The notes beneath the pieces were generated by a model that did no database searches, was not told the DNA's origin, and worked only from the letters and a program-made list of their open reading frames with translations. A stretch of 64,000 bases of DNA from Thiosocius sp963808165 (GTDB taxonomy: Bacteria; Pseudomonadota; Gammaproteobacteria; Chromatiales; Chromatiaceae): NCBI GenBank assembly GCA_963808165.1, contig CAWEET010000001.1, positions 372,001 to 436,000 on the forward strand. The letters run 5' to 3'. Positions 8,666-16,740 of the stretch are shown one piece after another. The position numbers and the translations under genes are program-made. Numbering within the stretch: the first letter of the stretch is position 1; the number at the start of each line of letters is the position of its first letter.

Positions 8666-9664
8666 TCAACCGGGGTTGCCGGTCTTGTTTACGCTTTCCG
8701 GGGCCAACCGAATATCCTCGACCTCGGCGAGCCGCTCCAATGCGACCTCCATCAGCCAGCGGGCCCGCGCCGTCATCTGGTGCAGATAGCCGTGCAAAGC
8801 GGCGTCCTTCTTGGTCGATACCTCGCAGCGAGCGCTGTAGTCTTCGAATGCAGCAAGCTGTTCGATCACGCTGGCCATGTGGTGAGGGCATTCGCACTCG
8901 AGGCTGGTCGTCACCCCCGACAGGTAGACCAGCTGATCGTGGCTGAAACGCTTGGGCGGTACCGGTTCATTGCTGGCGACGCGCGGGTTCCACTCCGGAG
9001 GCTGCCAGTCGACCTGCTTGGTCTGACTTAGCTGACATTGCTGCCAGATGTGTTCCAGTGCGACCGGAGCGCGCAGGGTCTGCAGGCCGTAGCGCTGCAG
9101 TTGGCTGACGATGCTCGACGGACTGAAGGCATATATCACCATGATCCGCTGAGCGCGCTTGCGCAGTTCCGGCACATGCAGGTCTCGCGCGATGCCCCGG
9201 TCGAGGAACGGCAGCTCGATCACCAGGGTGTCGCATTCCGTCTCGTCTTCGAGGAAAGCAGCGAGGTCGGTATAGGCGCCGGCGAGCTCCAGGCCCGGCG
9301 GCATGTGTTCCGTATTGCAGGCGCGGACCGAGATCGCTTGCCCGACCACACAGACTTCGTGCTGACCACTGCCCATCGGCGGCAGGTTGGCTGGTTGCGC
9401 GCTGTTGAGGCGGCGGTTGAGCTCGTCCACCGGCAGGTTGGCGACCGTGCTGATCGCGTACCCCTGATCAACCAGAGTCTTGATCATCGTCAGCCGGGTC
9501 ACGTCCTGTTGGCTGTAGAGGCGGCCGCCCTTCGGCGTACGACGCGGGTCGACGATGTCGTAGCGCCGTTCCCAGATGCGCAGGGTGTCGGGCGATATAC
9601 CGGTAAGGCGTGCCACTGCGCCGATTCGGTAGGCGCCCTGGGGGTCAGTGCGTGTCTCTGTCAT
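8666..9664 (-). CDS. MerR-family transcriptional regulator of a light/oxidative-stress cluster
   Basis: The N-terminal MerR helix-turn-helix (IGAVARLTGISPDTLRIWER, then YDIVDPRRTPKGGRLYSQQD) is followed by a Rossmann-like middle region resembling the cobalamin-binding fold of LitR/CarH regulators. The B12 signature DxHxxG is not visible. A C-terminal helical domain contains CECPHH (about residues 257-262) and a further Cys near 280, which are possible metal or redox ligands. The ATG at 9664 has AGAGG about 8 nt upstream; an alternative at 9691 adds nine residues without a clear site. It neighbours photolyase, glutathione peroxidase and a fatty-acid modification operon, so it probably controls them. 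Confidence 0.85.
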   Translation of the reverse strand: MTETRTDPQGAYRIGAVARLTGISPDTLRIWERRYDIVDPRRTPKGGRLYSQQDVTRLTMIKTLVDQGYAISTVANLPVDELNRRLNSAQPANLPPMGSGQHEVCVVGQAISVRACNTEHMPPGLELAGAYTDLAAFLEDETECDTLVIELPFLDRGIARDLHVPELRKRAQRIMVIYAFSPSSIVSQLQRYGLQTLRAPVALEHIWQQCQLSQTKQVDWQPPEWNPRVASNEPVPPKRFSHDQLVYLSGVTTSLECECPHHMASVIEQLAAFEDYSARCEVSTKKDAALHGYLHQMTARARWLMEVALERLAEVEDIRLAPESVNKTGNPG

Positions 9665-9763
9665 GTCTGCTGCCTCTGTATTCTGGGCCATGGATAGTTA
9701 GTCGGTGGTACGCCAGCGGATGTCTTGCAATGCCCGCAGATCCAGCGGGACGCCTGGCGCGGC

Positions 9764-10324
9764 TTACAGTAGCTTTTCAATCGCCTGGATCACGGCACTG
9801 CTCTGTGGCGAGGTCCAGCTCAGGTAGTTGTCCACCAGCCGACCGTCCCTATCGATCAAGTACTTATGGAAATTCCACTTCGGATATCGCCCGGCCGCTT
9901 CGGCAAGGCCTGAGAACAGCGGGTCGGCACGGCCCTTTTTCACCGAGGTCTTCCCGAACATGGGAAACTTCACGCTATAGCTCAGCCGGCAGAAGTCCTG
10001 GATCTGCTGTTCCGAACCCGGCTCCTGGCCACCGAAGTCGTTCGACGGGAAGCCGAGCACCACCAGCCCGCGCTCGCGATACTGTTCATACAGGGCCTCG
10101 AGGCCTTCGTACTGGCCGGTGAAGGCGCATTTGCTTGCCGTGTTCACGATCAGCACCACCTTGTCGTCGTATGCCGTCTTCAGGTTCACTACTTCATCGC
10201 TGCCGAGCCGGCGCACGTCGTGATCGAGCAGATGCTGGTCGGTAGGGGTGGCGGCTTGCACGGACCCTAGGGTAAAAAAGGCGAGTAATGTCATCGTGTT
10301 GACCCGAAATTGTACAGGTTTCAT
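9764..10324 (-). CDS. Exported glutathione peroxidase-like thiol peroxidase
   Basis: This reduces hydrogen or lipid peroxides with thiols. An N-terminal signal-like stretch (TMTLLAFFTLGSVQA) suggests periplasmic location. Catalytic residues of the Cys-type family are present: Cys66 in NTASKCAFTGQYEGLE, Gln100 in GFPSNDFGGQEPG and Trp150 in KWNFHKYLID. A further Cys at 112 (DFCRLSYSVKF) lies where thioredoxin-dependent members carry a resolving cysteine. The family is normally about 160 aa; the extra residues are the leader. It is divergent from the FAD oxidoreductase and shares with it a short spacer containing an inverted repeat. Confidence 0.9.
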   Translation of the reverse strand: MKPVQFRVNTMTLLAFFTLGSVQAATPTDQHLLDHDVRRLGSDEVVNLKTAYDDKVVLIVNTASKCAFTGQYEGLEALYEQYRERGLVVLGFPSNDFGGQEPGSEQQIQDFCRLSYSVKFPMFGKTSVKKGRADPLFSGLAEAAGRYPKWNFHKYLIDRDGRLVDNYLSWTSPQSSAVIQAIEKLL

Positions 10325-10372
10325 GTGGGTACCCTTGCTTCTTTCGTCTTTTCGTATAGGATATGTATAGCT

Positions 10373-10387
10373 TTACCGGAACGGTAA
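10373..10387. promoter_or_regulatory. Perfect inverted repeat in the divergent gpx/oxidoreductase promoter
   Basis: TTACCG-GAA-CGGTAA is a perfect 6+3+6 palindrome midway between two divergent starts (10324 and 10421). Just upstream, GTATAG occurs twice about 11 bp apart. A dimeric regulator such as the neighbouring MerR protein is the obvious candidate. Binding is inferred. Confidence 0.5.
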
Positions 10388-10420
10388 GTCAATAAAAAGC
10401 CGACAAACGGGGTGCGAAAT

Positions 10421-11755
10421 ATGAACAAAGACAGACGAATAGCCGTGATCGGCAGTGGCATCAGCGGCGCGATCGCGGCCTGGTTACTGCGCGACCGCGC
10501 GGACGTGACGCTGTTCGAGTCGGAAAGGCGGTTCGGTGGACACACCCATACCTATCAGACCGGACTGCATGGCGAGAGCGTCGCGGTCGACACCGGTTTC
10601 ATGGTATTCAACCGACCGAACTACCCGCTGTTATCCAGCTTGTTCGATCATCTGGGAATCGACACGTACCCGACCGACATGTCGTTTTCCGCCTCATTTG
10701 ACGACGGACGGCTGGAGTACGCGGGTAGCAGCCTAGACACTCTGTTCGGGCAGCGTCGGAACCTGGTCAGCGCCCGTTTCTGGGGTGTGCTGATCAGCGT
10801 ACTGCGTTTCAATCGGGCCGCACACCGTGCCCTCGCCGGGCAGTTGCCGGCCGAATTGACGATTGGCGAGTTTCTCGACAAGGCTGGTTTCACCGAGGAA
10901 TTCCGCGCCCGCTACCTATACCCGATGGCTGCCGCGATTTGGTCGTGCCCGCACGGCCAGATGGCCCGCTTCCCGGCAGCGAGTTTCCTGCGCTTCTTCG
11001 CCAACCATGGGCTGGTCCAGTTGGCCGGCCGGCCGCAGTGGGAGACAGTAAATGGCGGTTCGCGGCGCTACATGGATCGCCTGATCGGGGATTTGGGCCA
11101 CCGCGCGCGTGCCGACAGCGCGGTGCTGCGGGTGTTGCGCAACGACGACGGCGCCACCTTGCTTTTTGCCGATGGCCATCAGGAAATCTTCGACACGGTG
11201 ATATTCGCCTGCCACAGCGACCAGGCTTTACGGCTGCTGGCCGAGCCCAGCCCCACCGAACGCCGCTTGCTCGGAGCCATCCCTTACCAGGCTAACCGGG
11301 TGCTACTTCACCGCGACCCCACCCTGATGCCGCGCGAGCGCCGGGTCTGGTCGTCTTGGAATTATCGCGGCACCGGGGGCGGCGAGTCCTCGCGTGCCGT
11401 CAGCGTGACCTATTGGATGAACTCGCTGCAGCATCTATCGACCCGCGACAACTATTTCGTCAGCCTGAATCCGCTGCAGGAGCCGCGCGAGGAACTGGTG
11501 CTTGCCGAGTTCGACTATCACCATCCTGTATTCAATGCGGGTGCGCTCCAGGCACAACGACAGCTGCACAGGATTCAAGGGCGGGCCAACACCTGGTTTG
11601 CCGGTGCCTGGACCGGTTACGGTTTCCATGAGGACGGCATGCGTTCGGGTGTCGAGGTGGCACAGGCGCTCGGGGCGCAGATCCCTTGGCTCGATCGGGT
11701 CAAGGAATCGCGCGACCTGGCCGTGGTGCCGCAGCTGGTCGGTCAGCCGGCATGA
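10421..11755 (+). CDS. FAD-dependent amine-oxidase-like oxidoreductase of lipid-modification cluster
   Basis: The 444-aa flavoprotein has a GxGxxG dinucleotide motif (IAVIGSGISGAIAAWLLRD), a GGHTHTY flavin contact and a C-terminal FAD-closing motif (NTWFAGAWTGYGFHEDGMRSG). It belongs to the NAD(P)-binding/amine-oxidase family regularly found beside DUF1365 and Cfa genes. Members of such clusters make methylated or furan fatty acids in Rhodobacter sphaeroides, where a fatty-acyl desaturase role has been reported for one of them. The ATG at 10421 is preferred to a GTG at 10412. Its stop overlaps the next start (ATGA), so translation is coupled. Confidence 0.85.
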   Translation: MNKDRRIAVIGSGISGAIAAWLLRDRADVTLFESERRFGGHTHTYQTGLHGESVAVDTGFMVFNRPNYPLLSSLFDHLGIDTYPTDMSFSASFDDGRLEYAGSSLDTLFGQRRNLVSARFWGVLISVLRFNRAAHRALAGQLPAELTIGEFLDKAGFTEEFRARYLYPMAAAIWSCPHGQMARFPAASFLRFFANHGLVQLAGRPQWETVNGGSRRYMDRLIGDLGHRARADSAVLRVLRNDDGATLLFADGHQEIFDTVIFACHSDQALRLLAEPSPTERRLLGAIPYQANRVLLHRDPTLMPRERRVWSSWNYRGTGGGESSRAVSVTYWMNSLQHLSTRDNYFVSLNPLQEPREELVLAEFDYHHPVFNAGALQAQRQLHRIQGRANTWFAGAWTGYGFHEDGMRSGVEVAQALGAQIPWLDRVKESRDLAVVPQLVGQPA

Positions 11756-12525
11756 AGCTGGAGCACGACGCGGCCTCCGTCTACAGCTCGGAGGTAATGC
11801 ACCAGCGCTTCTTTGCTGCGGCCTATCGGTTTCGCTACCGGGTATTCAGCCTGCTGCTGGATGTCGATGCGCTGGACCGGGTGGCGGCCGCGTCGCCGAT
11901 CTTCTCGCGCAACGGATTCAACCTGCTGAGCTTCCACGATGCCGACCACCTGCCGGACGGCGAGACCAACCTGCGTGGGTGGGCGGAACGAACGCTGGGC
12001 AGCCGCGGCATTGATGCCCGGGGATTGAATATCCGCCTGCTATGTTTCCCCAGAATACTCGGTTGGGGCTTCAATCCGCTCAGTCTCTGGTTCTGTGAGG
12101 CGCCGGACCGGACGCCCGTCGCGGTGATCGCCGAGGTGCGCAACACCTTTGGCGAGCGGCACTGCTATCTGCTCAAGCCGGAACGCGGTGCGACCGGTTG
12201 GCCCCTGCGTGACAGCCATGCCAAGGAGTTTCACGTGTCGCCGTTCATCGGCATGCAGGCACGCTACGATTTTCGTCTGTCGCGACCCGACTCACGCCTG
12301 CGTGTCGTCATCCGTGAGTACCGCGATGACCAACTGATGCTGGTCGCCACTCAGACCGGCGACCGTCGACCATTCAGCACCATGGGGTTGCTGTCACAGC
12401 TTGTACGGGTACCATTCCAGACATTGAAAGTCGTCGCGGCCATTCATTGGCAGGCCCTGAAGATATGGTTGCAGGGCGAAAGATTTCACCGAAAACCGGC
12501 ACCGCCCATTGAGGAGGTAAGTTGA
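11752..12525 (+). CDS. DUF1365 family protein
   Basis: The 257-aa DUF1365 protein has diagnostic segments VFSLLLDVDAL, LNIRLLCFPRILGWGFNPLSLWFC and EFHVSPFIGMQARYDF. The family is of unknown biochemistry but almost always lies beside an FAD oxidoreductase and a Cfa-like methyltransferase, as here. A role in forming or handling modified acyl chains is therefore inferred. No signal peptide is seen; a hydrophobic stretch near the C-terminus (about residues 205-230) could touch the membrane. It starts at the ATG overlapping the previous stop and ends 1 bp before the next gene. Confidence 0.9.
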   Translation: MKLEHDAASVYSSEVMHQRFFAAAYRFRYRVFSLLLDVDALDRVAAASPIFSRNGFNLLSFHDADHLPDGETNLRGWAERTLGSRGIDARGLNIRLLCFPRILGWGFNPLSLWFCEAPDRTPVAVIAEVRNTFGERHCYLLKPERGATGWPLRDSHAKEFHVSPFIGMQARYDFRLSRPDSRLRVVIREYRDDQLMLVATQTGDRRPFSTMGLLSQLVRVPFQTLKVVAAIHWQALKIWLQGERFHRKPAPPIEEVS

Positions 12526-12526
12526 G

Positions 12527-13753
12527 ATGAATTCACAAACTGGATCGCTATCGCTGAATCTCCCGTCGGTAGCGCGACTGCCCTGGTACCAGCGTCGCCT
12601 GGTGGAACGGTTTGCCCGCCTGCGGCGGGGCAGCCTGCGCGTGATCCTGGGTCCGGGTCCGGCCTTCGAGATCCAGGGCGGCGAGACGGGACCGGGCGCC
12701 GATATCCTGGTCCGTCGTCCCGCCGCACTGATGCGGCGCCTGATGTGGCGCGGTGATCTCGGCTTCGCTGAGGCCTACATCGCCGGTGACTGGGATTCAG
12801 ACGACCCGGCTGCGCTGATCGAGCTGTTCGCGCTGAACATTGATGCCTTTGGGGGTAGCAAGACACGCCACCGGCTGGCGCAGGCGCTGGTCGGCCTGCA
12901 GCACCGACTGCGGCGCAATTCGCGGCGAGGCAGTCGTCGCAATATCGCCGCCCACTACGACCTTGGCAACGATTTCTACGCCCAGTGGCTGGATCCCAGC
13001 ATGACCTACTCCGCAGCGCTGTTCCAAAGCAGTGCCGAAACTCTGCTTGAGGCACAGCAACGCAAGTACCAGCGTTTGCTGTCTCTGCTCGATGCCAGGC
13101 CAGGGGACCGCATTCTCGAGATCGGTTGCGGCTGGGGCGGCTTCGCGGAATTTGCGGCACGCCGCGGCATGCGGGTTGTCGGCATTACCCTGTCCAGGGA
13201 ACAACTCGAGTACGCACGGGCGCGCATGGTGCGCGCGGGACTCGCTGATCGCGTGGAGCTGCGCCTGTGCGACTACCGGGATCTTGACGAAGACGTGGAC
13301 CACATCGTCTCGATCGAGATGTTCGAGGCGGTGGGGCAGGAGTACTGGGGGGATTACTTCGAAAAGGTCGCGGGGCAGCTGCGGCCTGATGGGCGCGCTG
13401 CGCTGCAGATCATTACGATAGACGAATCACGTTTCGAGCAGTATGCCGCCACTCCAGGTGGTTTCATCCAGACCTACATCTTCCCGGGTGGCATGCTGCC
13501 GACCCGGATGCACCTGCACGGCCTGGTCGATCGCGCCGGGCTGAAGATCGATGAAATGCAGGGTTTCGGCATGGACTATGCGGACACCTTGCAGCGCTGG
13601 CATGGCGCATTTCGGCGCTGTTTCCGGTGGCTCGAGGACAATGGCTACGACGAGCGATTCCGCCGCATGTGGCGCTATTATCTCGCATTCTGCGAGGGGG
13701 GGTTCCGCTCTGGCCAGATCGACGTTGTGCAATGCGTGCTGCGCAAGTGTTGA
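12527..13753 (+). CDS. Cyclopropane-synthase-family phospholipid methyltransferase lacking bicarbonate ligands
   Basis: The 408-aa SAM-dependent enzyme acts on unsaturated acyl chains of phospholipids. The SAM motif is ILEIGCGWGGFAEFA (about residues 193-207), preceded by AAHYDLGNDFYAQWLDPSM. In E. coli Cfa the bicarbonate base is held by Cys139, Glu239, His266, Ile268 and Tyr317. Here the equivalents appear to be Ala163 (MTYSAALF), Glu267 (MFEAVG), Ile296 (QIITID) and Tyr351 (MDYADTL). The Cys and His ligands are thus missing. With its FAD and DUF1365 partners this points to a branched-chain methylase of the UfaM type rather than a classic cyclopropane synthase. GGAGG precedes the start. Confidence 0.88.
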   Translation: MNSQTGSLSLNLPSVARLPWYQRRLVERFARLRRGSLRVILGPGPAFEIQGGETGPGADILVRRPAALMRRLMWRGDLGFAEAYIAGDWDSDDPAALIELFALNIDAFGGSKTRHRLAQALVGLQHRLRRNSRRGSRRNIAAHYDLGNDFYAQWLDPSMTYSAALFQSSAETLLEAQQRKYQRLLSLLDARPGDRILEIGCGWGGFAEFAARRGMRVVGITLSREQLEYARARMVRAGLADRVELRLCDYRDLDEDVDHIVSIEMFEAVGQEYWGDYFEKVAGQLRPDGRAALQIITIDESRFEQYAATPGGFIQTYIFPGGMLPTRMHLHGLVDRAGLKIDEMQGFGMDYADTLQRWHGAFRRCFRWLEDNGYDERFRRMWRYYLAFCEGGFRSGQIDVVQCVLRKC

Positions 13754-13829
13754 CGCTTTCCTGCCGGCCCGTCTAATCCGTCGGGGCAGGCCGTCGGGGT
13801 TGTGACCCGACGGGCGCTGTGACCGCGGT

Positions 13830-14939
13830 TCAGGCCGGTTGCATCGGGAACCCCATCCGTGGGCCGATGTCGTCCTGATCACGCATAAAGAGGGGCGGGG
13901 ACTGCATGTAGACGGTGACCAGTTTGGTCAGAGACTCCAAGGCATTCCAGTGAATTCGCTCCCAGCCATGCGACCCGTCGATTCCAAACGTCGCCAGCGC
14001 GGTTCGCAGGTCGGCACCGGCCTCGACCGCCGAGGCGCTGTCCGAACGATAGTAGCGGAACACGTCGCGCTGGTAGGGGATCTGGAACTCCTGGCACAAC
14101 TGGATCATGTAGTGCGTTAGGTGGTAGTCAAATGGGCCGCTCATGTCGGCCATACACAGGGTGACACCAAACTCACTGGAGTTTTGTCCCGGCGCGGTCG
14201 TACCGTTGTCCAGTGTCAACATCTCGGCCACGTCGCCGTGCAATGCCGCCGACGCACCCGAACCGACCTCCTCCGAGATCGTGAACAGCGGGTGGCAGTC
14301 GACCGGCAGTGTCGCCCCGCTGTCGACTACCGCCTTGATCGCGCCGAGCAACACCGCGGCGCCGGCCTTGTCGTCGAGGTGACGAGACACGATGAAACCG
14401 TTCTCCAGTACCTCGGGTTGCGGATCGACTGCGATGAAATCGCCGACGTGCACACCGAGGCGCATCAGCTCGCGCTGCGACTGGCAGACCTCATCGATGC
14501 GCAGCTCGAGGTTGGCCCAATCCGAGGGCTGCTTGTCGATCTCGTGCGCAAAGGTATGGCCGGAGGCCTTGAGCGGCAGGATGGTGCCACGGTGCGAGCT
14601 CATGTCAGTGAACAGGGTCACGCGTGCACCTTCGGCGAAGCGGGCATTCCAGTGCCCGATTGGCACCAGCTCGACCCTGCCATTGGATTTCAGTGCCTTG
14701 ACCATTGCACCCAGCGTATCGATGTGGGCCACAATCGCCCGGTCGGGGCTGCTGCGTTCACCCTTCAGGGTCGCGCGTATGGCGCCACGCCGGGTCACTT
14801 CAACCTCGACGCCGAGCTTGTCGAGTTCGTCGGCGACCAGGTGGACCACGCGGTCCGTATAGCCACTGGGACTCGGGGTGCTCAACAGGCGGAACAGGAC
14901 ATCCTGAATGTAGGTCTGATCGATTGGCAGTAGTTGCAT
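13830..14939 (-). CDS. M42-type peptidase of the NAGGN osmoprotectant system
   Basis: The 369-aa di-metal aminopeptidase-like protein carries the M42/M20 metal set: HID in VAHIDTLGAMVK, Asp in SRHLDDKAGAAVLL, the Glu pair in ISEEVGSGAS, Asp in LDNGTTAPG and a C-terminal His in GIDGSHGWERIH. It is the last gene of the operon after the amidotransferase and synthetase of N-acetylglutaminylglutamine amide. A peptidase of this type is a usual third member, probably for turnover of the dipeptide. The ATG at 14939 follows ACGGAAAC; longer upstream reading runs through intergenic sequence. Confidence 0.88.
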   Translation of the reverse strand: MQLLPIDQTYIQDVLFRLLSTPSPSGYTDRVVHLVADELDKLGVEVEVTRRGAIRATLKGERSSPDRAIVAHIDTLGAMVKALKSNGRVELVPIGHWNARFAEGARVTLFTDMSSHRGTILPLKASGHTFAHEIDKQPSDWANLELRIDEVCQSQRELMRLGVHVGDFIAVDPQPEVLENGFIVSRHLDDKAGAAVLLGAIKAVVDSGATLPVDCHPLFTISEEVGSGASAALHGDVAEMLTLDNGTTAPGQNSSEFGVTLCMADMSGPFDYHLTHYMIQLCQEFQIPYQRDVFRYYRSDSASAVEAGADLRTALATFGIDGSHGWERIHWNALESLTKLVTVYMQSPPLFMRDQDDIGPRMGFPMQPA

Positions 14940-14991
14940 GTCAAGTTTCCGTGGTTCGGAATCCGGCGCCCGATGACGCGAGGCGCTCCGG

Positions 14992-16731
14992 CTAGCGCCC
15001 CGCGGTGCTTGGGAACAGCAGGTCGATGAAGCGCTCGGCGGTGGGCTGGGGTTCGTGGTTTGCCAGGCCCGGCCGCTCGTTGGCCTCGATGATGACATAG
15101 TCCGGGCTGTCCGGGGCCGGCACCATGAAGTCCAGGCCGGTTACCGGTATATCGATGGCCGCGGCGGCGGCCACCGCTGCCTTGCGTAGCGCCGGGTCCA
15201 GCTTGTCGGTCACGTCGTGGATGGTGCCGCCAGTGTGCAGATTGGCAGTCTTTCGCACCGTCAGGTACTCACCATAGGGCAGCACTTCATCAAGCGCGTA
15301 GCCGGCTTCCTGGACGCAGCGTTCGGTCTCGCGATCGATGGGGATGCTGCTCTCGCCACCGGTGGCGGCCCGGCGGCGCCGACTCTGTTTTTCGATGAGC
15401 TCGCGGATGCTGTCCTGCCCCGTGCCCTGGATTCGTGGTGGCTTGCGTGTCGCTGCCGCCACCACCTTGCCGTCGATTACGATGATCCGCAGGTCGATTC
15501 CCTGCACATACTCCTCGAGCAGCACCGTGTCGCAGTACTTTCTGGCCCCGTCGATTGCGCCTTGCAGCGACTCCTTGTCACGCACGTCGACACTGATGCC
15601 GACGCCCTGTTCGCCGCGTGCCGGTTTGACGACCACGCTACCGTGCTGGTCCAGAAAGCCATTCGCCTGCCGGATGTCATCGACTTCCATCTGGGCCGGC
15701 ACCCTCAGGTGGGCGCGCTGCAGACAGCGATGGGTCACTGCCTTGTCGTCGCAGCGGCTCATCGCGATCGATGTCGTGAGCTCGCTCAGCGACTCACGGC
15801 AGGTGACGTTGCGCCCGCCCAGGGAAAGTTCGAAAAAGCCGGCATCGGCATCCAGTACATTCACGCTGATGCCGCGGCGCTGTGCCTCGCGCGTGATGAT
15901 CTGCGCATACGGGTTGAGCTTTTCTTCGGGCTGCGTGCCGATGAACAGGGGTTCGTTGAAAGAGTTCTTGTTCTTGACCGTGAACACGGTGATGCGTTCG
16001 AACTTCAGCCGCTCATACAGGCGGATCGCCTCACGGTTGTTGTGCATCACCGAGAGATCGAGATAACTGCGGCCGCGCGCCATGAAATACTCGGCCATAT
16101 GCCGAACCAGCGCCTGCCCGATACCCGGCTGGCGTGCCTGCGGGTCGACCGCCAGTGCCCACAGGCTCGAACCTTTTTCCGGATCGCGAAATGCCTCGAC
16201 ATGGTCGATACCGGTAGCGGCGCCGAGCACCTCTCCGGTTTGGGTATCCGAGGCGACAAAGAAATACACGACGCGCGACGTCCGCTGGTTCCACATGAAG
16301 TCTGCCGGTGGCGGGATCATGTGCCGCGACAGGTAGACGCGACGGATGCCGTCGGCATCGTCGCGGCTGTTCATCAGGCGGACCGTGTAGCCGCGCGGGC
16401 GCAGCGGCGATACCTTGTATCGATCCAGCCAGAGGCGGTAGGTGTGCGAGGGGTCCAGAAACAGGCTCTGCGGCTCCATCGCCAGCAGCACGTGCGGATC
16501 GTTGACGTAGAAGGCGATGTCGCGCTTGCCTGGCAATTCCGCCAGCAGGGCGTCCGCCAACCGGCGATTGTCTCGGAAGGTATGGGCGAATATCAGCCGG
16601 CCCCAACCGACATCGACGATGGCGTCGGGCGTGGGTTTTTCCCTGCCCTTGGAATGCGTCGGTTCGGCGCCGGAAAGACTGGCGGCCCGGTGCCGTGCGA
16701 GCCGAGACCGGTAATGCTCCGCTTTGCTCAT
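14992..16731 (-). CDS. ngg: N-acetylglutaminylglutamine synthetase (GNAT plus ATP-grasp)
   Basis: This makes the dipeptide precursor of the osmolyte NAGGN. An N-terminal acetyltransferase domain (about residues 115-260) contains LWALAVDPQARQPGIGQALV and MHNNREAIRLYERLKFERI. The C-terminal ATP-grasp ligase half (about 300-575) contains VVVKPARGEQGVGISVDV, LLEEYVQGIDLRIIVIDGKV and the closing VIIEANERPGLANH. The 579-aa fusion is the expected architecture. It starts 10 bp after the amidotransferase gene and ends about 50 bp before the peptidase gene, so all three form one operon. Confidence 0.92.
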   Translation of the reverse strand: MSKAEHYRSRLARHRAASLSGAEPTHSKGREKPTPDAIVDVGWGRLIFAHTFRDNRRLADALLAELPGKRDIAFYVNDPHVLLAMEPQSLFLDPSHTYRLWLDRYKVSPLRPRGYTVRLMNSRDDADGIRRVYLSRHMIPPPADFMWNQRTSRVVYFFVASDTQTGEVLGAATGIDHVEAFRDPEKGSSLWALAVDPQARQPGIGQALVRHMAEYFMARGRSYLDLSVMHNNREAIRLYERLKFERITVFTVKNKNSFNEPLFIGTQPEEKLNPYAQIITREAQRRGISVNVLDADAGFFELSLGGRNVTCRESLSELTTSIAMSRCDDKAVTHRCLQRAHLRVPAQMEVDDIRQANGFLDQHGSVVVKPARGEQGVGISVDVRDKESLQGAIDGARKYCDTVLLEEYVQGIDLRIIVIDGKVVAAATRKPPRIQGTGQDSIRELIEKQSRRRRAATGGESSIPIDRETERCVQEAGYALDEVLPYGEYLTVRKTANLHTGGTIHDVTDKLDPALRKAAVAAAAAIDIPVTGLDFMVPAPDSPDYVIIEANERPGLANHEPQPTAERFIDLLFPSTAGR

Positions 16732-16740
16732 GCGCTTTCC

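Noticed and set aside
13791..13813. Terminator between the Cfa-like gene and the M42 peptidase gene
   Set aside because: CCGTCGGG/CCCGACGG forms a good hairpin between convergent genes, but no T-run follows on either strand.
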